This document shows positions 28,804 through 40,186 of a stretch of DNA of 64,000 bases, piece by piece (position 1 is the stretch's first letter; every line of letters begins with the position of its first letter). The notes under the pieces were generated by a model. That model was not told the DNA's origin and searched no databases. It worked only from the letters and a program-made list of their open reading frames with translations. The translations under genes and the position numbers were made by a program. Origin of the DNA: an uncultured Burkholderiales bacterium (GTDB lineage Bacteria > Pseudomonadota > Gammaproteobacteria > Burkholderiales > Burkholderiaceae); the NCBI GenBank assembly GCA_946480465.1, contig CAMLJY010000017.1:1-64000 (forward strand), in the 5' to 3' direction.

Positions 28804-30054
28804 ATGAGCAATCTGCCAGGCCTCGACTTCCAGCTCGGCGAGGACATCGACGCGCTGCGCGACGCGGTGCGCAGCTTCGCGCAGGCCGAGATCGCGCCGC
28901 GCGCCGCGGAGATCGACCGCAGCGACCAGTTCCCGATGGATCTGTGGCGCAAGATGGGTGAACTGGGCGTGCTCGGCATCACGGTGCCCGAGCAGTACGG
29001 CGGCGCGGCCATGGGCTACCTGGCGCACATGGTCGCGATGGAGGAGATCAGCCGCGCATCCGCCTCGGTGGGCCTGAGCTACGGTGCGCACTCCAACCTC
29101 TGCGTGAACCAGATCAAACGCAACGGCAACGAGGCGCAAAAGGCCAGGTACCTGCCCAAGCTGATCAGCGGCGAGCACGTCGGCGCGCTGGCGATGAGCG
29201 AGCCCGGCGCCGGCTCCGACGTCATCAGCATGAAGCTGAAGGCCGAGGACAAAGGCGGTTATTACGTCCTCAACGGCAGCAAGATGTGGATCACCAACGG
29301 CCCCGACGCGGACACGCTGGTGGTCTATGCCAAGACCGACCCCGGGCATGACGACCCCCTGGCTTCGCCTCCCCCCGAAGGGGGCCGCCGGCCTTCGGGC
29401 GGGCGGGCAGCTGGCGGGGGCGCACGCGCCATCACCGCCTTCCTGATCGAGAAAGGCATGAAGGGCTTTTCCATCGCGCAGAAGCTGGACAAGCTGGGCA
29501 TGCGCGGCTCGCACACCGGCGAACTGGTGTTCCAGGACGTCGAGGTGCCGGCCGAGAACGTGCTGGGCACGGTGGGCGGTGGCGCCAGGGTGCTGATGTC
29601 CGGCCTGGACTACGAGCGTGCGGTGCTGGCCGCCGGCCCCATCGGCATCATGCAGGCGGTGATGGACAACGTGGTGCCCTACATCCACGACCGCAAGCAG
29701 TTCGGCCAGAGCATCGGCGAGTTCCAGCTGATCCAGGGCAAGGTGGCCGACATGTACACCGTGCTGCAGGCTGCGCGTGCCTTCTGCTACACGGTCGGCA
29801 AGAACCTCGACAAGCTCGGTACCGAACACGTGCGCCAGGTGCGGAAAGACTGCGCCAGCGTCATCCTGTGGTGCGCCGAGAAGGCGACGTGGATGGCCGG
29901 CGAGGGCATCCAGGTCTTCGGCGGCAACGGCTACATCAACGAGTACCCGCTGGGCCGCCTGTGGCGCGACGCCAAGCTGTACGAGATCGGCGCCGGCACC
30001 AGCGAGATCCGCCGCATGCTGATCGGGCGCGAGCTGTTTGCCGAGACCATGTGA
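28804..30054 (+). CDS. ivd: Isovaleryl-CoA dehydrogenase with in-frame palindromic insertion
   Basis: The 416-residue FAD enzyme oxidises isovaleryl-CoA to 3-methylcrotonyl-CoA in leucine breakdown. The hallmarks of the IVD subgroup are all present: [49 protein letters not shown], and the catalytic base Glu in [20 protein letters not shown]. Residues 182-207 are an extra 26-residue Gly/Pro/Ala/Arg stretch inserted between TDPG and [14 protein letters not shown], where relatives have only a few residues. The insertion's DNA is a GC hairpin repeat. The site is a surface loop of the middle beta domain, so activity may be kept. Start ATG 28804 follows AGGAGACATTC. Confidence 0.92.
   Translation: MSNLPGLDFQLGEDIDALRDAVRSFAQAEIAPRAAEIDRSDQFPMDLWRKMGELGVLGITVPEQYGGAAMGYLAHMVAMEEISRASASVGLSYGAHSNLCVNQIKRNGNEAQKARYLPKLISGEHVGALAMSEPGAGSDVISMKLKAEDKGGYYVLNGSKMWITNGPDADTLVVYAKTDPGHDDPLASPPPEGGRRPSGGRAAGGGARAITAFLIEKGMKGFSIAQKLDKLGMRGSHTGELVFQDVEVPAENVLGTVGGGARVLMSGLDYERAVLAAGPIGIMQAVMDNVVPYIHDRKQFGQSIGEFQLIQGKVADMYTVLQAARAFCYTVGKNLDKLGTEHVRQVRKDCASVILWCAEKATWMAGEGIQVFGGNGYINEYPLGRLWRDAKLYEIGAGTSEIRRMLIGRELFAETM
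29347..29424. repeat. Hairpin repeat inserted in frame inside ivd
   Basis: These 78 bases (26 codons) include CCCCCCGAAGGGGG and a second GC hairpin GCCGGCCTTCGGGC. The make-up resembles intergenic palindromic repeats of Burkholderiales rather than acyl-CoA dehydrogenase coding sequence. Length is a multiple of three and no stop is introduced. Confidence 0.7.
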
Positions 30055-30079
30055 GCGCGAACGCGCCGGGGAGTGAACC

Positions 30080-30784
30080 ATGGGTGGCGCCATCGTGGCG
30101 ATCGGAGGCGGCGGCTTCCTGATGGAGGACTTCCGCGGCCTGCAGGAGCGCTACCTGCTGTCGCTGCTGGAGCCGCGCCTGGGCCCGAACGACCGGCGGC
30201 CGAAGGTGCTGTACCTGGGCACTGCCGGAGGGGACGGCGAGCGCGCGCAACTGCGCTTCCTGAAGCTCTTCCTGGAACTCGGATGCGAGCCTTCGACGCT
30301 GCCCTTCTTCCCCTACGACATGAAGCGTGACTACGCACGGGCGGTGCGCGAGGCGGACCTGGTGTACGTGGGCGGAGGCAATACGGTGGCGATGATCGCG
30401 GTGTGGCGCGAGTTCGGCTTCGACCAGGCGCTGCACGAGGTGTGGCAGGCCGGTACCGTCTTCTCCGGCATCAGTGCCGGCGCCAACTGCTGGTTCCAGC
30501 ACTACATCACCGACAGCGTGCCTGGCGGCGGCGTGCGCGATGGCCTGGGCTGGCTGCCCGGCACCTTCTGCCCGCACCTGGACAGCGAGCCCTGGCGCCA
30601 GCCGATGTTGCGCCAGGTGCAGGGCCTGCCGGCCTACGGCGCGCCCGATGGGGTGATGCTGCGCTTCGACGATCCGGGGTTCACCGAGGCGGTCAGCTCG
30701 CGCGAGGCCCAGGTGGCGGTGCGGCGGCTGCAGCCGGGCGACGAGCCCGGGCCGCTGCCGACCCGCCTGCTGGCCGCTGCGTAA
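30080..30784 (+). CDS. Peptidase S51 (dipeptidase E-like) protein
   Basis: The 234-residue protein has the S51 class I glutamine-amidotransferase-like fold: VLYLGTAGGDGERAQLRFLK, YVGGGNTVAMIAVW and the nucleophile elbow FSGISAGANCWFQ with Ser in GISAG. Dipeptidase E cleaves Asp-X dipeptides; this subgroup is typically annotated as type 1 glutamine amidotransferase-like or peptidase E. It follows ivd after 25 bases. A link to acyl-CoA catabolism is not obvious. Confidence 0.85.
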   Translation: MGGAIVAIGGGGFLMEDFRGLQERYLLSLLEPRLGPNDRRPKVLYLGTAGGDGERAQLRFLKLFLELGCEPSTLPFFPYDMKRDYARAVREADLVYVGGGNTVAMIAVWREFGFDQALHEVWQAGTVFSGISAGANCWFQHYITDSVPGGGVRDGLGWLPGTFCPHLDSEPWRQPMLRQVQGLPAYGAPDGVMLRFDDPGFTEAVSSREAQVAVRRLQPGDEPGPLPTRLLAAA

Positions 30785-30822
30785 ACTGTGTGCAGTGCAG
30801 CAATCTTGGAAGTAGGCGTGCA

Positions 30823-31503
30823 ATGACGGTCGAACTGCAGGAACTCTTCGAGAAGAACCGCGAATGGGCCGCGGCCACCGAGGCCCGCGAGCCGGGCTTC
30901 TTCAGCCGGCTGCTGCAGCAGCAGTCGCCGCAGTACCTGTGGATCGGCTGCGCCGACAGCCGCGTGCCGGCCAACGAACTGGTGGGCCTGCTGCCCGGCG
31001 AGTTGTTCGTTCACCGCAACGTCGCCAACCTGCTGGTGCATTCCGACCTGAACGCGCTGTCGGTCATCCAGTACGCGGTCGATGCGCTGAAGGTGAGCCA
31101 CATCATCGTCGTCGGCCATTCCAACTGCGGCGGCGTGCGCGCCGCGATGGAGAACCAGCGTGCCGGCCTGGTGGACAACTGGCTGCGCCACGTGCAGGAC
31201 GTGCGCGACCTGCACGAAGGCTTCCTGGCCGGCCTGCCCGAGAGCCTGCGCGTCGACGCGCTGGTGGAGCTGAATGTGCTGGAGCAGGCGCGCAACGTCT
31301 GCCGCACCACCGTCGTTCGCGACGCCTGGCAGCGTGGCCAGGAGGTGGTGGTGCATGGCTGGGTCTACGGCCTGCACAACGGCCTGCTGGAAGACTTGCA
31401 GATCACCGCCAAGTGCTTCGAGGACGTGGGCCTGGCCTACGACACCGCACTGGCGCAGCTGAAGCAGCGCTGGCGGCAGCGGCAGGCCCAGGTGGTGGCG
31501 TGA
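30823..31503 (+). CDS. can: Beta-class carbonic anhydrase
   Basis: The 226-residue enzyme has the zinc ligands Cys43 ([11 protein letters not shown]), His99 and Cys102 ([13 protein letters not shown]) and the Asp45-Arg47 dyad. It interconverts CO2 and bicarbonate and could feed biotin carboxylases of leucine catabolism such as methylcrotonyl-CoA carboxylase, although none lies in this window. Its stop overlaps the aceK start (TGATG). Confidence 0.95.
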   Translation: MTVELQELFEKNREWAAATEAREPGFFSRLLQQQSPQYLWIGCADSRVPANELVGLLPGELFVHRNVANLLVHSDLNALSVIQYAVDALKVSHIIVVGHSNCGGVRAAMENQRAGLVDNWLRHVQDVRDLHEGFLAGLPESLRVDALVELNVLEQARNVCRTTVVRDAWQRGQEVVVHGWVYGLHNGLLEDLQITAKCFEDVGLAYDTALAQLKQRWRQRQAQVVA

Positions 31504-33317
31504 TGGAGCAGCCGGCGCGCGCGGTGTTCCCGCACCGCCTGAGCGATCCGCGGGCCTACGACGTTGCGCTGGCGATGCTGGAAGGTTTCAACCGGCACTA
31601 CCAGCTGTTCAGCGAAACCAACCGTGCCGCCAAGCAGCGCTTCGAGGCGGCGGACTGGCACGGCCAGCAGCGCGCGCAGCGCGAGCGCATCGAGTTCTAC
31701 GACACGCGCGTGGACGAGGCGGTGGAGCGGCTGCAGAACGAGTTCGACGTGGCCACGCTGTCGGACGACACCTGGCAGCAGGTCAAGCTGCACTACATCG
31801 GCCTGCTCATCAACCACCAGCAGCCCGAGCTGGCCGAGACCTTCTTCAACTCGGTCACCACCAAGATCCTGCACCACCGCTACTTCCGCAACGACTTCCT
31901 GTTCGTGCGGCCCGCGGTCAGCACCGAGTACATCGAGAACGACGAGCCGGCCTCGCTGCCCACCTACCGCGCCTACTACCCCACGCGGGACACGCTGCGC
32001 GAGACGCTGCTGCGCATCGTCACCAACTTCCAGCTGAAGCGCGATTTCGAGGACCTGGGGCGCGACATCGACCTGGTGATGAATGCGCTGCGCGGCACCG
32101 TGGGCAGCGTGCGACTGCGCGCGAATTTCCAGATCCAGGTGCTGTCGTCCTTGTTCTATCGCAACAAGGGCGCCTACCTGATCGGCAAGATCGTCAACGG
32201 ATTCTCCGAGACCCCGATCGTGCTGCCCATCCTGCACAACGAGCGCGGCCTGCTGGTCATCGACACCGCACTCTTCACGCAGGACGACCTGTTGATCCTG
32301 TTCAGCTTCGCGCGTGCCTACTTCATGGTCGACATGGTGGTGCCCAGCGCCTACGTGCAGTTCCTGCGCAGCCTGATGCCGCGCAAGCCGAGGTCCGAGA
32401 TCTACAGCGCGCTGGGCCTGCAGAAGCAGGGCAAGAACGCCTTCTACCGCGACTTCCTCTACCACCTGCGCCACTCCAGCGACAACTTCGGCATCGCGCC
32501 CGGCATCAAGGGCATGGTGATGCTGGTGTTCGACCTGCCGTCGTTCCCCTACGTGTTCAAGGTCATCAAGGACTTCTACCCGCCGCAGAAGGACACCACG
32601 CGCGAGCAGATCAAGCGCAAGTACCTGCTGGTGAAGACGCACGACCGCGTCGGCCGCATGGCCGACACGCTGGAGTACACCAGCGTGGCCTTCCCGCGTG
32701 CCCGCGTCAGCGAGGAACTGGTGGCCGAGTTGAAGGCGTTCGCGCCCAGCCAGGTCGAGGAAGACGGCGACGCGCTGATCATCAAGCACCTGTACATCGA
32801 GCGGCGCATGATCCCGCTGAACATCTACCTGCAGGACGCCACGCGCGAGCAGATCGAGCATGCGGTGATCGAGTACGGCAACGCGATCAAGGACCTGGTG
32901 GCGGCCAACATCTTCCCGGGCGACATGCTGTGGAAGAACTTCGGCGTCACCCGCCACGGCAAGGTGGTGTTCTACGACTACGACGAGATCGAATACCTCA
33001 CCGACTGCAACTTCCGCAAGGTGCCCGAGCCGCGCAACGAGGAAGAGGAGATGTCCGGCGAGGTCTGGTATTCGGTCGGCCCGAAGGACATCTTCCCCGA
33101 GACCTTCGCGCCCTTCCTGCTCGGCAACCCGTCGGTGCGCGAGGTGTTCATGAAGCACCACGCCGACCTGCTGGACCCGGCCTTCTGGCAAGGGCACAAG
33201 GACCGCATCCTGGCCGGGCATGTGCATGATGTATTCCCCTACGAAGCGAACCGCCGCTTCCTGCACCAGCGGCGCGTCCACCCGTCCGCCGCTTCCGAAT
33301 CGCTGACCCCAGCCTGA
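31503..33317 (+). CDS. aceK: Isocitrate dehydrogenase kinase/phosphatase
   Basis: The 604-residue bifunctional enzyme phosphorylates and dephosphorylates isocitrate dehydrogenase to switch carbon to the glyoxylate shunt. Typical segments are [67 protein letters not shown] (kinase lysine) and [20 protein letters not shown] with the metal-binding DYDE. The ATG at 31503 overlaps the carbonic anhydrase stop. Placement in an acetyl-CoA-yielding catabolic cluster is sensible because leucine breakdown ends in acetyl-CoA. Confidence 0.95.
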   Translation: MEQPARAVFPHRLSDPRAYDVALAMLEGFNRHYQLFSETNRAAKQRFEAADWHGQQRAQRERIEFYDTRVDEAVERLQNEFDVATLSDDTWQQVKLHYIGLLINHQQPELAETFFNSVTTKILHHRYFRNDFLFVRPAVSTEYIENDEPASLPTYRAYYPTRDTLRETLLRIVTNFQLKRDFEDLGRDIDLVMNALRGTVGSVRLRANFQIQVLSSLFYRNKGAYLIGKIVNGFSETPIVLPILHNERGLLVIDTALFTQDDLLILFSFARAYFMVDMVVPSAYVQFLRSLMPRKPRSEIYSALGLQKQGKNAFYRDFLYHLRHSSDNFGIAPGIKGMVMLVFDLPSFPYVFKVIKDFYPPQKDTTREQIKRKYLLVKTHDRVGRMADTLEYTSVAFPRARVSEELVAELKAFAPSQVEEDGDALIIKHLYIERRMIPLNIYLQDATREQIEHAVIEYGNAIKDLVAANIFPGDMLWKNFGVTRHGKVVFYDYDEIEYLTDCNFRKVPEPRNEEEEMSGEVWYSVGPKDIFPETFAPFLLGNPSVREVFMKHHADLLDPAFWQGHKDRILAGHVHDVFPYEANRRFLHQRRVHPSAASESLTPA

Positions 33318-33351
33318 TTCGCCCCCACACCATCCGCTGAAGGAGCCTGTC

Positions 33352-34530
33352 ATGACCGATCCCGTCGTCATCGTTTCCGCTGCCCGCACGCCCATCGGCG
33401 GCCTGCTGGGCGATTTCTCGTCGCTGGCCGCCTGGGAACTCGGCGCCGTCGCGATCAAGGCGGCAGTCGAGCGCGCCGGCGTGCCGGGCGACGCCGTCGA
33501 TGAAGTCCTGATGGGCAACTGCCTGATGGCTGGCCAAGGCCAGGCGCCGGCGCGCCAGGCCCTGCGCCGCGCCGGCCTGCCGGATTCGGCCGGTGCCGTC
33601 ACGCTCAGCAAGATGTGCGGCTCCGGCATGCGCACGATGATGTTCGCCCACGACATGCTGGCCGCCGGTTCGGCCCAGGTGATGGTGGCCGGTGGCATGG
33701 AAAGCATGACCAACGCGCCGCACCTGATGTTCGCGCGCAAGGGCGTGAAGTACGGCGCCACCGCGATGTACGACCACATGGCGCTCGATGGCCTGGAAGA
33801 CGCCTACGAGCGCGGCAAGGCCATGGGCGTGTTCGCCGAGCAGTGCGTCAGCAAGTACGACTTCACGCGCGAGGCGCAGGACCAGTTCGCCATCGCCTCC
33901 ACGCAGCGCTCCAAGGCCGCGAACGAAGACGGCAGCTTCGATTGGGAAATCGCGCCCGTCACCTTGCCCGGCAAGACCGGCGATACCGTGGTCAAGTTCG
34001 ACGAGCAGCCCTTCAAGGCCAAGCTCGACAAGATCCCGGGGCTCAAGCCCGCGTTCAAGAAGGACGGCACCATCACCGCCGCCACCTCGTCGTCGATCTC
34101 CGATGGCGCGGCGGCCCTGGTGCTGATGCGCGAATCCACCGCCAAGGCACGCGGCCTCACGCCCCTGGCCCGCATCGTCTCCCACGCCGTGCATGCGCAG
34201 GCCCCGGACTGGTTCACCACCGCCCCGGTCGGCGCCATCGACAAGGCCTTGAAGAAGGCCGGCTGGGATGCCAAGAGCGTCAACCTGTGGGAAGTGAACG
34301 AAGCCTTCGCCGCCGTGACGATGGCGGCGATGGCGGAGTTCAAGCTGCCGCACGAGATCGTCAACGTGCATGGCGGTGCCGTGGCCCTGGGTCACCCCAT
34401 CGGTGCGTCGGGCGCGCGCATCGTGGTGACGCTGCTGGGCGCGCTGCGTAAGCGCAACCTGAAGCGCGGTGTCGCGGCCCTGTGCATCGGCGGCGGCGAA
34501 GCCACGGCGATGGCCATCGAACTCTTCTAA
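33352..34530 (+). CDS. Acetyl-CoA C-acyltransferase (thiolase)
   Basis: A 392-residue degradative/biosynthetic thiolase of the AtoB/PhaA type with nucleophile Cys89 (TLSKMCGSGMRT), active-site His in GGAVALGHPIGASGAR and the second cysteine in ALCIGGGEATA. It would cleave acetoacetyl-CoA from leucine catabolism or run in reverse for polyhydroxybutyrate. A GC hairpin lies ten bases after its stop. Confidence 0.92.
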   Translation: MTDPVVIVSAARTPIGGLLGDFSSLAAWELGAVAIKAAVERAGVPGDAVDEVLMGNCLMAGQGQAPARQALRRAGLPDSAGAVTLSKMCGSGMRTMMFAHDMLAAGSAQVMVAGGMESMTNAPHLMFARKGVKYGATAMYDHMALDGLEDAYERGKAMGVFAEQCVSKYDFTREAQDQFAIASTQRSKAANEDGSFDWEIAPVTLPGKTGDTVVKFDEQPFKAKLDKIPGLKPAFKKDGTITAATSSSISDGAAALVLMRESTAKARGLTPLARIVSHAVHAQAPDWFTTAPVGAIDKALKKAGWDAKSVNLWEVNEAFAAVTMAAMAEFKLPHEIVNVHGGAVALGHPIGASGARIVVTLLGALRKRNLKRGVAALCIGGGEATAMAIELF

Positions 34531-34539
34531 CGCGCAACA

Positions 34540-34567
34540 GCCCTGGCACGCTTTCGCATGCCAGGGC
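34540..34567 (+). terminator. Hairpin after the thiolase gene
   Basis: Twelve-base arms GCCCTGGCACGC and GCATGCCAGGGC (one G-U pair) with a TTTC loop. No T run follows, so it may be a weak terminator or an mRNA 3'-end stabiliser. Confidence 0.5.
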
Positions 34568-34654
34568 GCAGTCACTGCCAATCTGGTGACCGACGGTTCG
34601 GGGTATTGAGAACGCCGGAGCGGTGAACACACCGTGTCGAAAGCCTTCGCGTGC

Positions 34655-34750
34655 GGAGGCACGGATGGACGTTAGGCCCTCTTTCTTGGTTACTTCTTTC
34701 TGGGCCAACAGAAAGAAGTGACTCGCCTGCCGGGGCGAATACCCGGCGCC
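34655..34750. repeat. Probable dispersed intergenic repeat
   Basis: The segment holds CTTTCTTGGTTACTTCTTTC and perfect 10-base arms CTTCTTTCTG (34693-34702) and CAGAAAGAAG (34709-34718), followed by TGACTCGCCTGCCGGGGCGA. This composition resembles a dispersed palindromic repeat recalled from many beta- and gammaproteobacteria. It is AT-rich compared with its surroundings. It occupies most of the 268-base gap between thiolase and the SDR gene. Confidence 0.6.
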
Positions 34751-34798
34751 GTGCAGCGAATGATCGTTGACCAAGGCAAATCGGAAGACAAGACGAAC

Positions 34799-35464
34799 AT
34801 GAACGTCCTCATCATTGGCGCCTCCCGCGGCATCGGCCTTGAATTGGTCAAGCAGCACCTCGCCGCCGGCGACAAGGTGACCGCCACCGTCCGCAGCGAA
34901 GCCGCCCACGCGCAGCTGGCGCAGCAAGGCGCCAAGCCCCTGTGGCTCGACGTTGCCGACATGGCCAGCTGCTCCGGCCTGGCGTGGCAGATCGACGGCG
35001 AAGCCTTCGACACCGTCTGGTTCGTCGCCGGCGTCTATGGCCCCCGCAGCACCGGCCTGCAGCCGCCGACGGAAGCCGAGTTCGACCAGGTGATGCACAC
35101 CAACGTGCTTGCCGCCATGCGGCTCCTGCCCGCCGTCGCCGACACGCTGGCCCCGAACGCGAAGATCGCCGTCATCTCCTCGATCATGGCCTCGATCGGC
35201 CAGCGCACCAGCCCCAGCGGCTGGCTTTACCGTGCCTCCAAGGCCGCGCTGAATTCGGTCCTCAAGGACGCATCCCTCGCGCTGCAAGGCCGCGCCACCT
35301 GCGTCACCCTGCACCCCGGCTGGGTGCAGACCGACATGGGCGGTGCCGGCGCCGACATCACCGTCGAGCACAGCGTGCAGACCATGCGCGCCACCGTGGC
35401 AGCGCTGGCCCCCGAAGACAACGGCAAGTTCCTGAACCACGACGGCCAGCCCCTGGCCTGGTGA
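34799..35464 (+). CDS. Short-chain dehydrogenase/reductase
   Basis: A 221-residue SDR: the nucleotide-binding GASRGIG (residues 8-14), the catalytic Ser in [10 protein letters not shown] and Tyr/Lys in [11 protein letters not shown]. The usual NNAG motif is replaced by FVAGVYGP. The C-terminus resembles the CsgA-like subgroup, for which substrates are unknown. Start ATG 34799 gives the canonical [11 protein letters not shown] opening. It lies seven bases before hisC. Confidence 0.88.
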   Translation: MNVLIIGASRGIGLELVKQHLAAGDKVTATVRSEAAHAQLAQQGAKPLWLDVADMASCSGLAWQIDGEAFDTVWFVAGVYGPRSTGLQPPTEAEFDQVMHTNVLAAMRLLPAVADTLAPNAKIAVISSIMASIGQRTSPSGWLYRASKAALNSVLKDASLALQGRATCVTLHPGWVQTDMGGAGADITVEHSVQTMRATVAALAPEDNGKFLNHDGQPLAW

Positions 35465-35471
35465 CCTCCGC

Positions 35472-36546
<1,075 letters not shown>

Positions 36547-36560
<14 letters not shown>

Positions 36561-37677
36561 CGACCACCGCGCGGTGCAGGATGCCGTGCGCGACTACGTG
36601 CAGGCCGAGATCGCGCCCAAGGCCGCCGAGTGGGACAAGACCCACCACTTTCCCGCCGAGCAGCTGAAGGGCCTGGCCGGCCTGGGCTGCTACGGCGTGG
36701 CGGTGCCGACCGAGTACGACGGCGCGGGCCTCGACTACCTGTCGCTGGCGCTGATCCTCGAGGAGATCGCCGCCGGCGATGGCGCCACCAGCACGGTGGT
36801 CAGCGTCAACAACTGCCCCGTCTGCTCGATCCTGATGGCCTTCGGCAACGAGGACCAGAAGCAGCGCTACCTGAAACCGCTGGCGCGTGGCGACATGCTG
36901 GGCGCGTTCTGCCTGACCGAGCCGCACGTCGGTTCGCAGGCCGACGGGCTGCGCACCACAGCCGTCAAGGACGGCGACCATTACGTGCTCAACGGCGTCA
37001 AGCAGTTCATCACCAGCGGCAAGAACGGCGACGTCGCGATCGTGATGGCGGTGACCGACAAGGCCGCCGGCAAGCGCGGCATCAGCGCCTTCATCGTCGA
37101 GACGCGCACGCCCGGCTACTCGGTCGCGCGCATCGAGGACAAGATGGGCCAGCACGCCAGCGACACCGCGCAGATCACCTTCGACAACTGCCGCGTGCCT
37201 GCGGCCAACCTGCTGGGCGAGGAGGGCCAAGGCCTGAAGATCGCGCTGTCAGGGCTGGAAGGCGGGCGCATCGGCATCGCCAGCCAGTCGGTGGGCATGG
37301 CGCGCGCGGCCTTCGAGGCGGCGCTGGCCTACAGCAAGGAGCGCACCGCCTTCGGCCAGCCGCTCTTCAGCCACCAGGCCATCCAGTTCAAGCTGGCCGA
37401 GATGGCCACCAAGATCGAGGCCGCGCGCCAGCTGATCTGGCATGCGGCCAGCCTGAAGGACGCCGGCCGGCCATGCCTGAAGGAAGCGGCCATGGCCAAG
37501 CTCAACGCCAGCGAGATGGCCGAAGCCGTGTGCTCGGCGGCGATCCAGGTCTTCGGCGGCTATGGCTACGTCAGCGACTTCCCCGTCGAGCGCATCTACC
37601 GCGACGTCCGCGTGACGCAGATCTACGAAGGCACGTCCGAGGTGCAGAAGATCCTGATCGGGCGGGCACTGGGGTGA
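36547..37677 (+). CDS. Short/branched-chain acyl-CoA dehydrogenase
   Basis: A 376-residue FAD acyl-CoA dehydrogenase with [54 protein letters not shown] and the late catalytic glutamate in [19 protein letters not shown]. The base position (Glu near residue 365) is the short-chain/butyryl type, distinct from ivd earlier in the window. It starts inside the end of hisC. Confidence 0.92.
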
Positions 37678-37773
37678 TGGCTGCGCGGGAGGGGGCGTGC
37701 GCCCGGCAGCGCGGCATCGGGCAGCCCGCCCGCTGCGGGCATCGGCTTCGCTGATTGACTTTCGGTTGATTGC

Positions 37774-37791
37774 GGCCGCGGCGCCGCGGCC
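37774..37791. repeat. 18-base perfect GC palindrome before the homocysteine methyltransferase
   Basis: GGCCGCGGCGCCGCGGCC is fully self-complementary and sits 38 bases before the ATG of the next gene in a 152-base gap. It may be an operator, a leader hairpin or chance in GC-rich DNA. No promoter with good spacing was seen around it. Confidence 0.5.
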
Positions 37792-37829
37792 TATCGTGGC
37801 CGCCTCGACGTTCGTGCCCGGAGGCCCCG

Positions 37830-38789
37830 ATGGACCGCAGCCCCGATTCCCCGTCCACCGTGCCCCAGTCCCGCGGGGCGCTGTTCCTCAGTGACGGTGG
37901 CCTGGAGACCACCCTGGTGTTCGAGCGCGGCCTGCAGCTGCCGCACTTCGCCGCCTTCCCGCTGCTGGCCGACGAGCGCGGCAGGCAGCTGCTGACCGAG
38001 TACTACAAGCCCTACCTGACGCTGGCCGCGCGCACGCCCGGCGCCGGCTTCGTGCTGGAGACGCCGACCTGGCGCGCCAGCAGCGACTGGGGCGAACGCC
38101 TGGGCTACGACGAGGCGGCGCTGGCCGCCATCAACCGCCAGGCCGGCGAGTTCTGCAACCAGCTGCGCCGCACCTGGGCGCCGCGCGTCGAGGGCGACAT
38201 CGTCGTCGCCGGCATCATCGGCCCGCGCGGCGACGGCTACGTGGCCGAATTGCCGGACAGCGCCGACGAAGCGGCGCGTTACCACCAGCCGCAGGCCGAG
38301 GCGCTGCGCCAGGGCGGCGTGGACATGCTGATCGGCGTCACCATGACCAGCAGCGCCGAGGCGATCGGCGTGGCGCGCGCGGCGGCGGCCGTGGGGCTGC
38401 CGGTGGCGCTGTCCTTCACGGTCGAGACCGACGGCAAGCTGCCCAGCGGCGAGGCCTTGGGCGAGGCCATCGAACGGGTGGATGCCGGCACGGCCGACGC
38501 GTCACCCGCTTACTTCGGCATCAATTGCGCCCATCCCAGCCATTTCGATGCCGTGCTGGCTCGCGGCGGCGCCTGGCGGCAGCGCATCCACGCGGTGCGC
38601 GCGAACGCGTCCGCCAAGAGCCATGCCGAGCTGGAGGCGGCCGATACGCTGGATGCCGGCGACCCGGACGACCTGGCCCGGCGCTACCTGCGGCTGCGCG
38701 ATGGCCTGCCCGCGCTCAACGTGCTGGGCGGCTGCTGCGGCACGGGCGAGGCGCACCTGAAGGCCATCGCGAAGGCCTGGTTGCGTTAG
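37830..38789 (+). CDS. Homocysteine S-methyltransferase family protein
   Basis: The 319-residue TIM-barrel has the zinc cysteines in GINCAHPSHF and GGCCGTGEAHL and an N-terminal SDGGLETTLVFERG. It resembles MmuM-type enzymes that use S-methylmethionine or SAM to methylate homocysteine, but the subgroup is divergent. The start at 37830 is the ATG following GGAGGCCCCG. Confidence 0.88.
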   Translation: MDRSPDSPSTVPQSRGALFLSDGGLETTLVFERGLQLPHFAAFPLLADERGRQLLTEYYKPYLTLAARTPGAGFVLETPTWRASSDWGERLGYDEAALAAINRQAGEFCNQLRRTWAPRVEGDIVVAGIIGPRGDGYVAELPDSADEAARYHQPQAEALRQGGVDMLIGVTMTSSAEAIGVARAAAAVGLPVALSFTVETDGKLPSGEALGEAIERVDAGTADASPAYFGINCAHPSHFDAVLARGGAWRQRIHAVRANASAKSHAELEAADTLDAGDPDDLARRYLRLRDGLPALNVLGGCCGTGEAHLKAIAKAWLR

Positions 38790-38876
38790 CGCTGGGCCTC
38801 AGCGCGCGGTTCGCCTTGCGGGGCAGGCCCGGCCGCGCCCAGGTGAGCGGCCCGCCCGTCCGGCGTGGCCGCCAGG

Positions 38877-40022
38877 TCAGTCCGCGACCTCGATGCGGTT
38901 GCGGCCCGCTTCCTTCGCGCGGAAGAGCGCGGCATCGGCGCGGGCGATCATGCTCTCCGGATCCTTGTCGACCGAATGGGCGAGGGCGATGCCGACGCTG
39001 ATGGTCGTGCCCAGCGCCTCGGCCCGCACCAGCACCCGCAGCCGCTCGGCCAGCGAGATGGCCTGCTGCGGCTCGGTGTCCGGCAGCAGCAGCATGAATT
39101 CCTCGCCGCCGACGCGGCCGACGATGTCTTCGCCGCGCACGTGGTTCTGCAGCAGCTTGGTCAGGTGCACCAGCACGCTGTCGCCGGCGGTGTGGCCCAG
39201 GGTGTCGTTGATGCGCTTGAAGTGGTCCAGGTCGATCGTCATGATCGCCAGCGGCGCCTGCGTGCGGCGGTGGCGCTGCCACTGGCGCGCCAGCTGCTCG
39301 ATCATCGAGCGGCGGTTGTACAGGCCGGTCAGCGCGTCGCGTGACGAGGCTTCGTGCAGGTTCGCGAGCAGGCGCTGCGCCAGCATCATCGTGAACATGA
39401 AGCAGAACAGCGCGCTGCCGGTGGCGTAGGTCGCCATCAGCGCCAGGTTGGCCGGCACGGTCTGCAGGATGTCCGACGGGTGCGGCCAGCGGAAGACCTG
39501 GCCGAGGCCGAGGCCGATCAGCACCAGCGCGACGATCATTCCCGGCGCCTGCACCACCAGCGCGATGCGTGGCCCGAACTGCTCGCGCAGCGCCGGTCCG
39601 ATCAGGAAGACGGTGCGCAGCAGCAGGAAGGCCTGCGCCGAGTACGACAGCACGATGCGCAGCGTGGCCCAGTGCTCGGCCGGGCCGGCGGCGGCGATCA
39701 GCGCCACCACCGGCACCAGCACCCAGGCCTGTTCGGCGTCCCCGGGTTTCAGGCGCAGGAACTGCTCGGTGCCGCGCCGCATCAGCGCGAAGGCCAGCAC
39801 CGCGGCGATGTTGGCGCCGTTGTAGCTGAGCCAGTCGCGCGGTTCGCCGCGCAGGCTGGCCAGGCCCAGGCCGCAGCCCAGCAGCATCATGAACAGGCCC
39901 CACTGCAGCAGCGCCGCGCGCGATTCACGCAGCAGCAGCGACAGCACGCACCACATCACGCCCGGCAGCACCATCTGGTAGGCGGCCAGCCACTGCAGCA
40001 AGGGCAGGTTGGGTTCGGTCAT
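38877..40022 (-). CDS. Membrane diguanylate cyclase (GGDEF)
   Basis: The 381-residue protein has about six or seven N-terminal membrane helices (1-210) and a C-terminal GGDEF domain. The active site reads GRVGGEEF. RGED five residues earlier is an intact I-site (RxxD), so product inhibition by c-di-GMP is expected. The start of the domain carries the usual DALTGLYNRRSMIEQL. ATG at 40020-40022 is preferred over TTG at 40028. It diverges from the thioredoxin-fold isomerase gene. Confidence 0.92.
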   Translation of the reverse strand: MTEPNLPLLQWLAAYQMVLPGVMWCVLSLLLRESRAALLQWGLFMMLLGCGLGLASLRGEPRDWLSYNGANIAAVLAFALMRRGTEQFLRLKPGDAEQAWVLVPVVALIAAAGPAEHWATLRIVLSYSAQAFLLLRTVFLIGPALREQFGPRIALVVQAPGMIVALVLIGLGLGQVFRWPHPSDILQTVPANLALMATYATGSALFCFMFTMMLAQRLLANLHEASSRDALTGLYNRRSMIEQLARQWQRHRRTQAPLAIMTIDLDHFKRINDTLGHTAGDSVLVHLTKLLQNHVRGEDIVGRVGGEEFMLLLPDTEPQQAISLAERLRVLVRAEALGTTISVGIALAHSVDKDPESMIARADAALFRAKEAGRNRIEVAD

Positions 40023-40186
40023 CGGCAACGCGGCCCGCGCGCCGGCGCGCGCGGCGCCATCAGCGGTGCGTGGTGAAAGGGCAGCAGCATGCGGGAATTG
40101 TCAGTGGCGCGCATCATCGACCGGCGTGACCAGTGGCCGCGCTGTTACGGATGGACACGTCGACGCCGTGGCGCTACGGTGATCCG

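Noticed and set aside
37678..37829. SAM or SAH riboswitch before the homocysteine methyltransferase
   Set aside because: Only an 18-base GC palindrome is present; no recognisable riboswitch core or expression platform.
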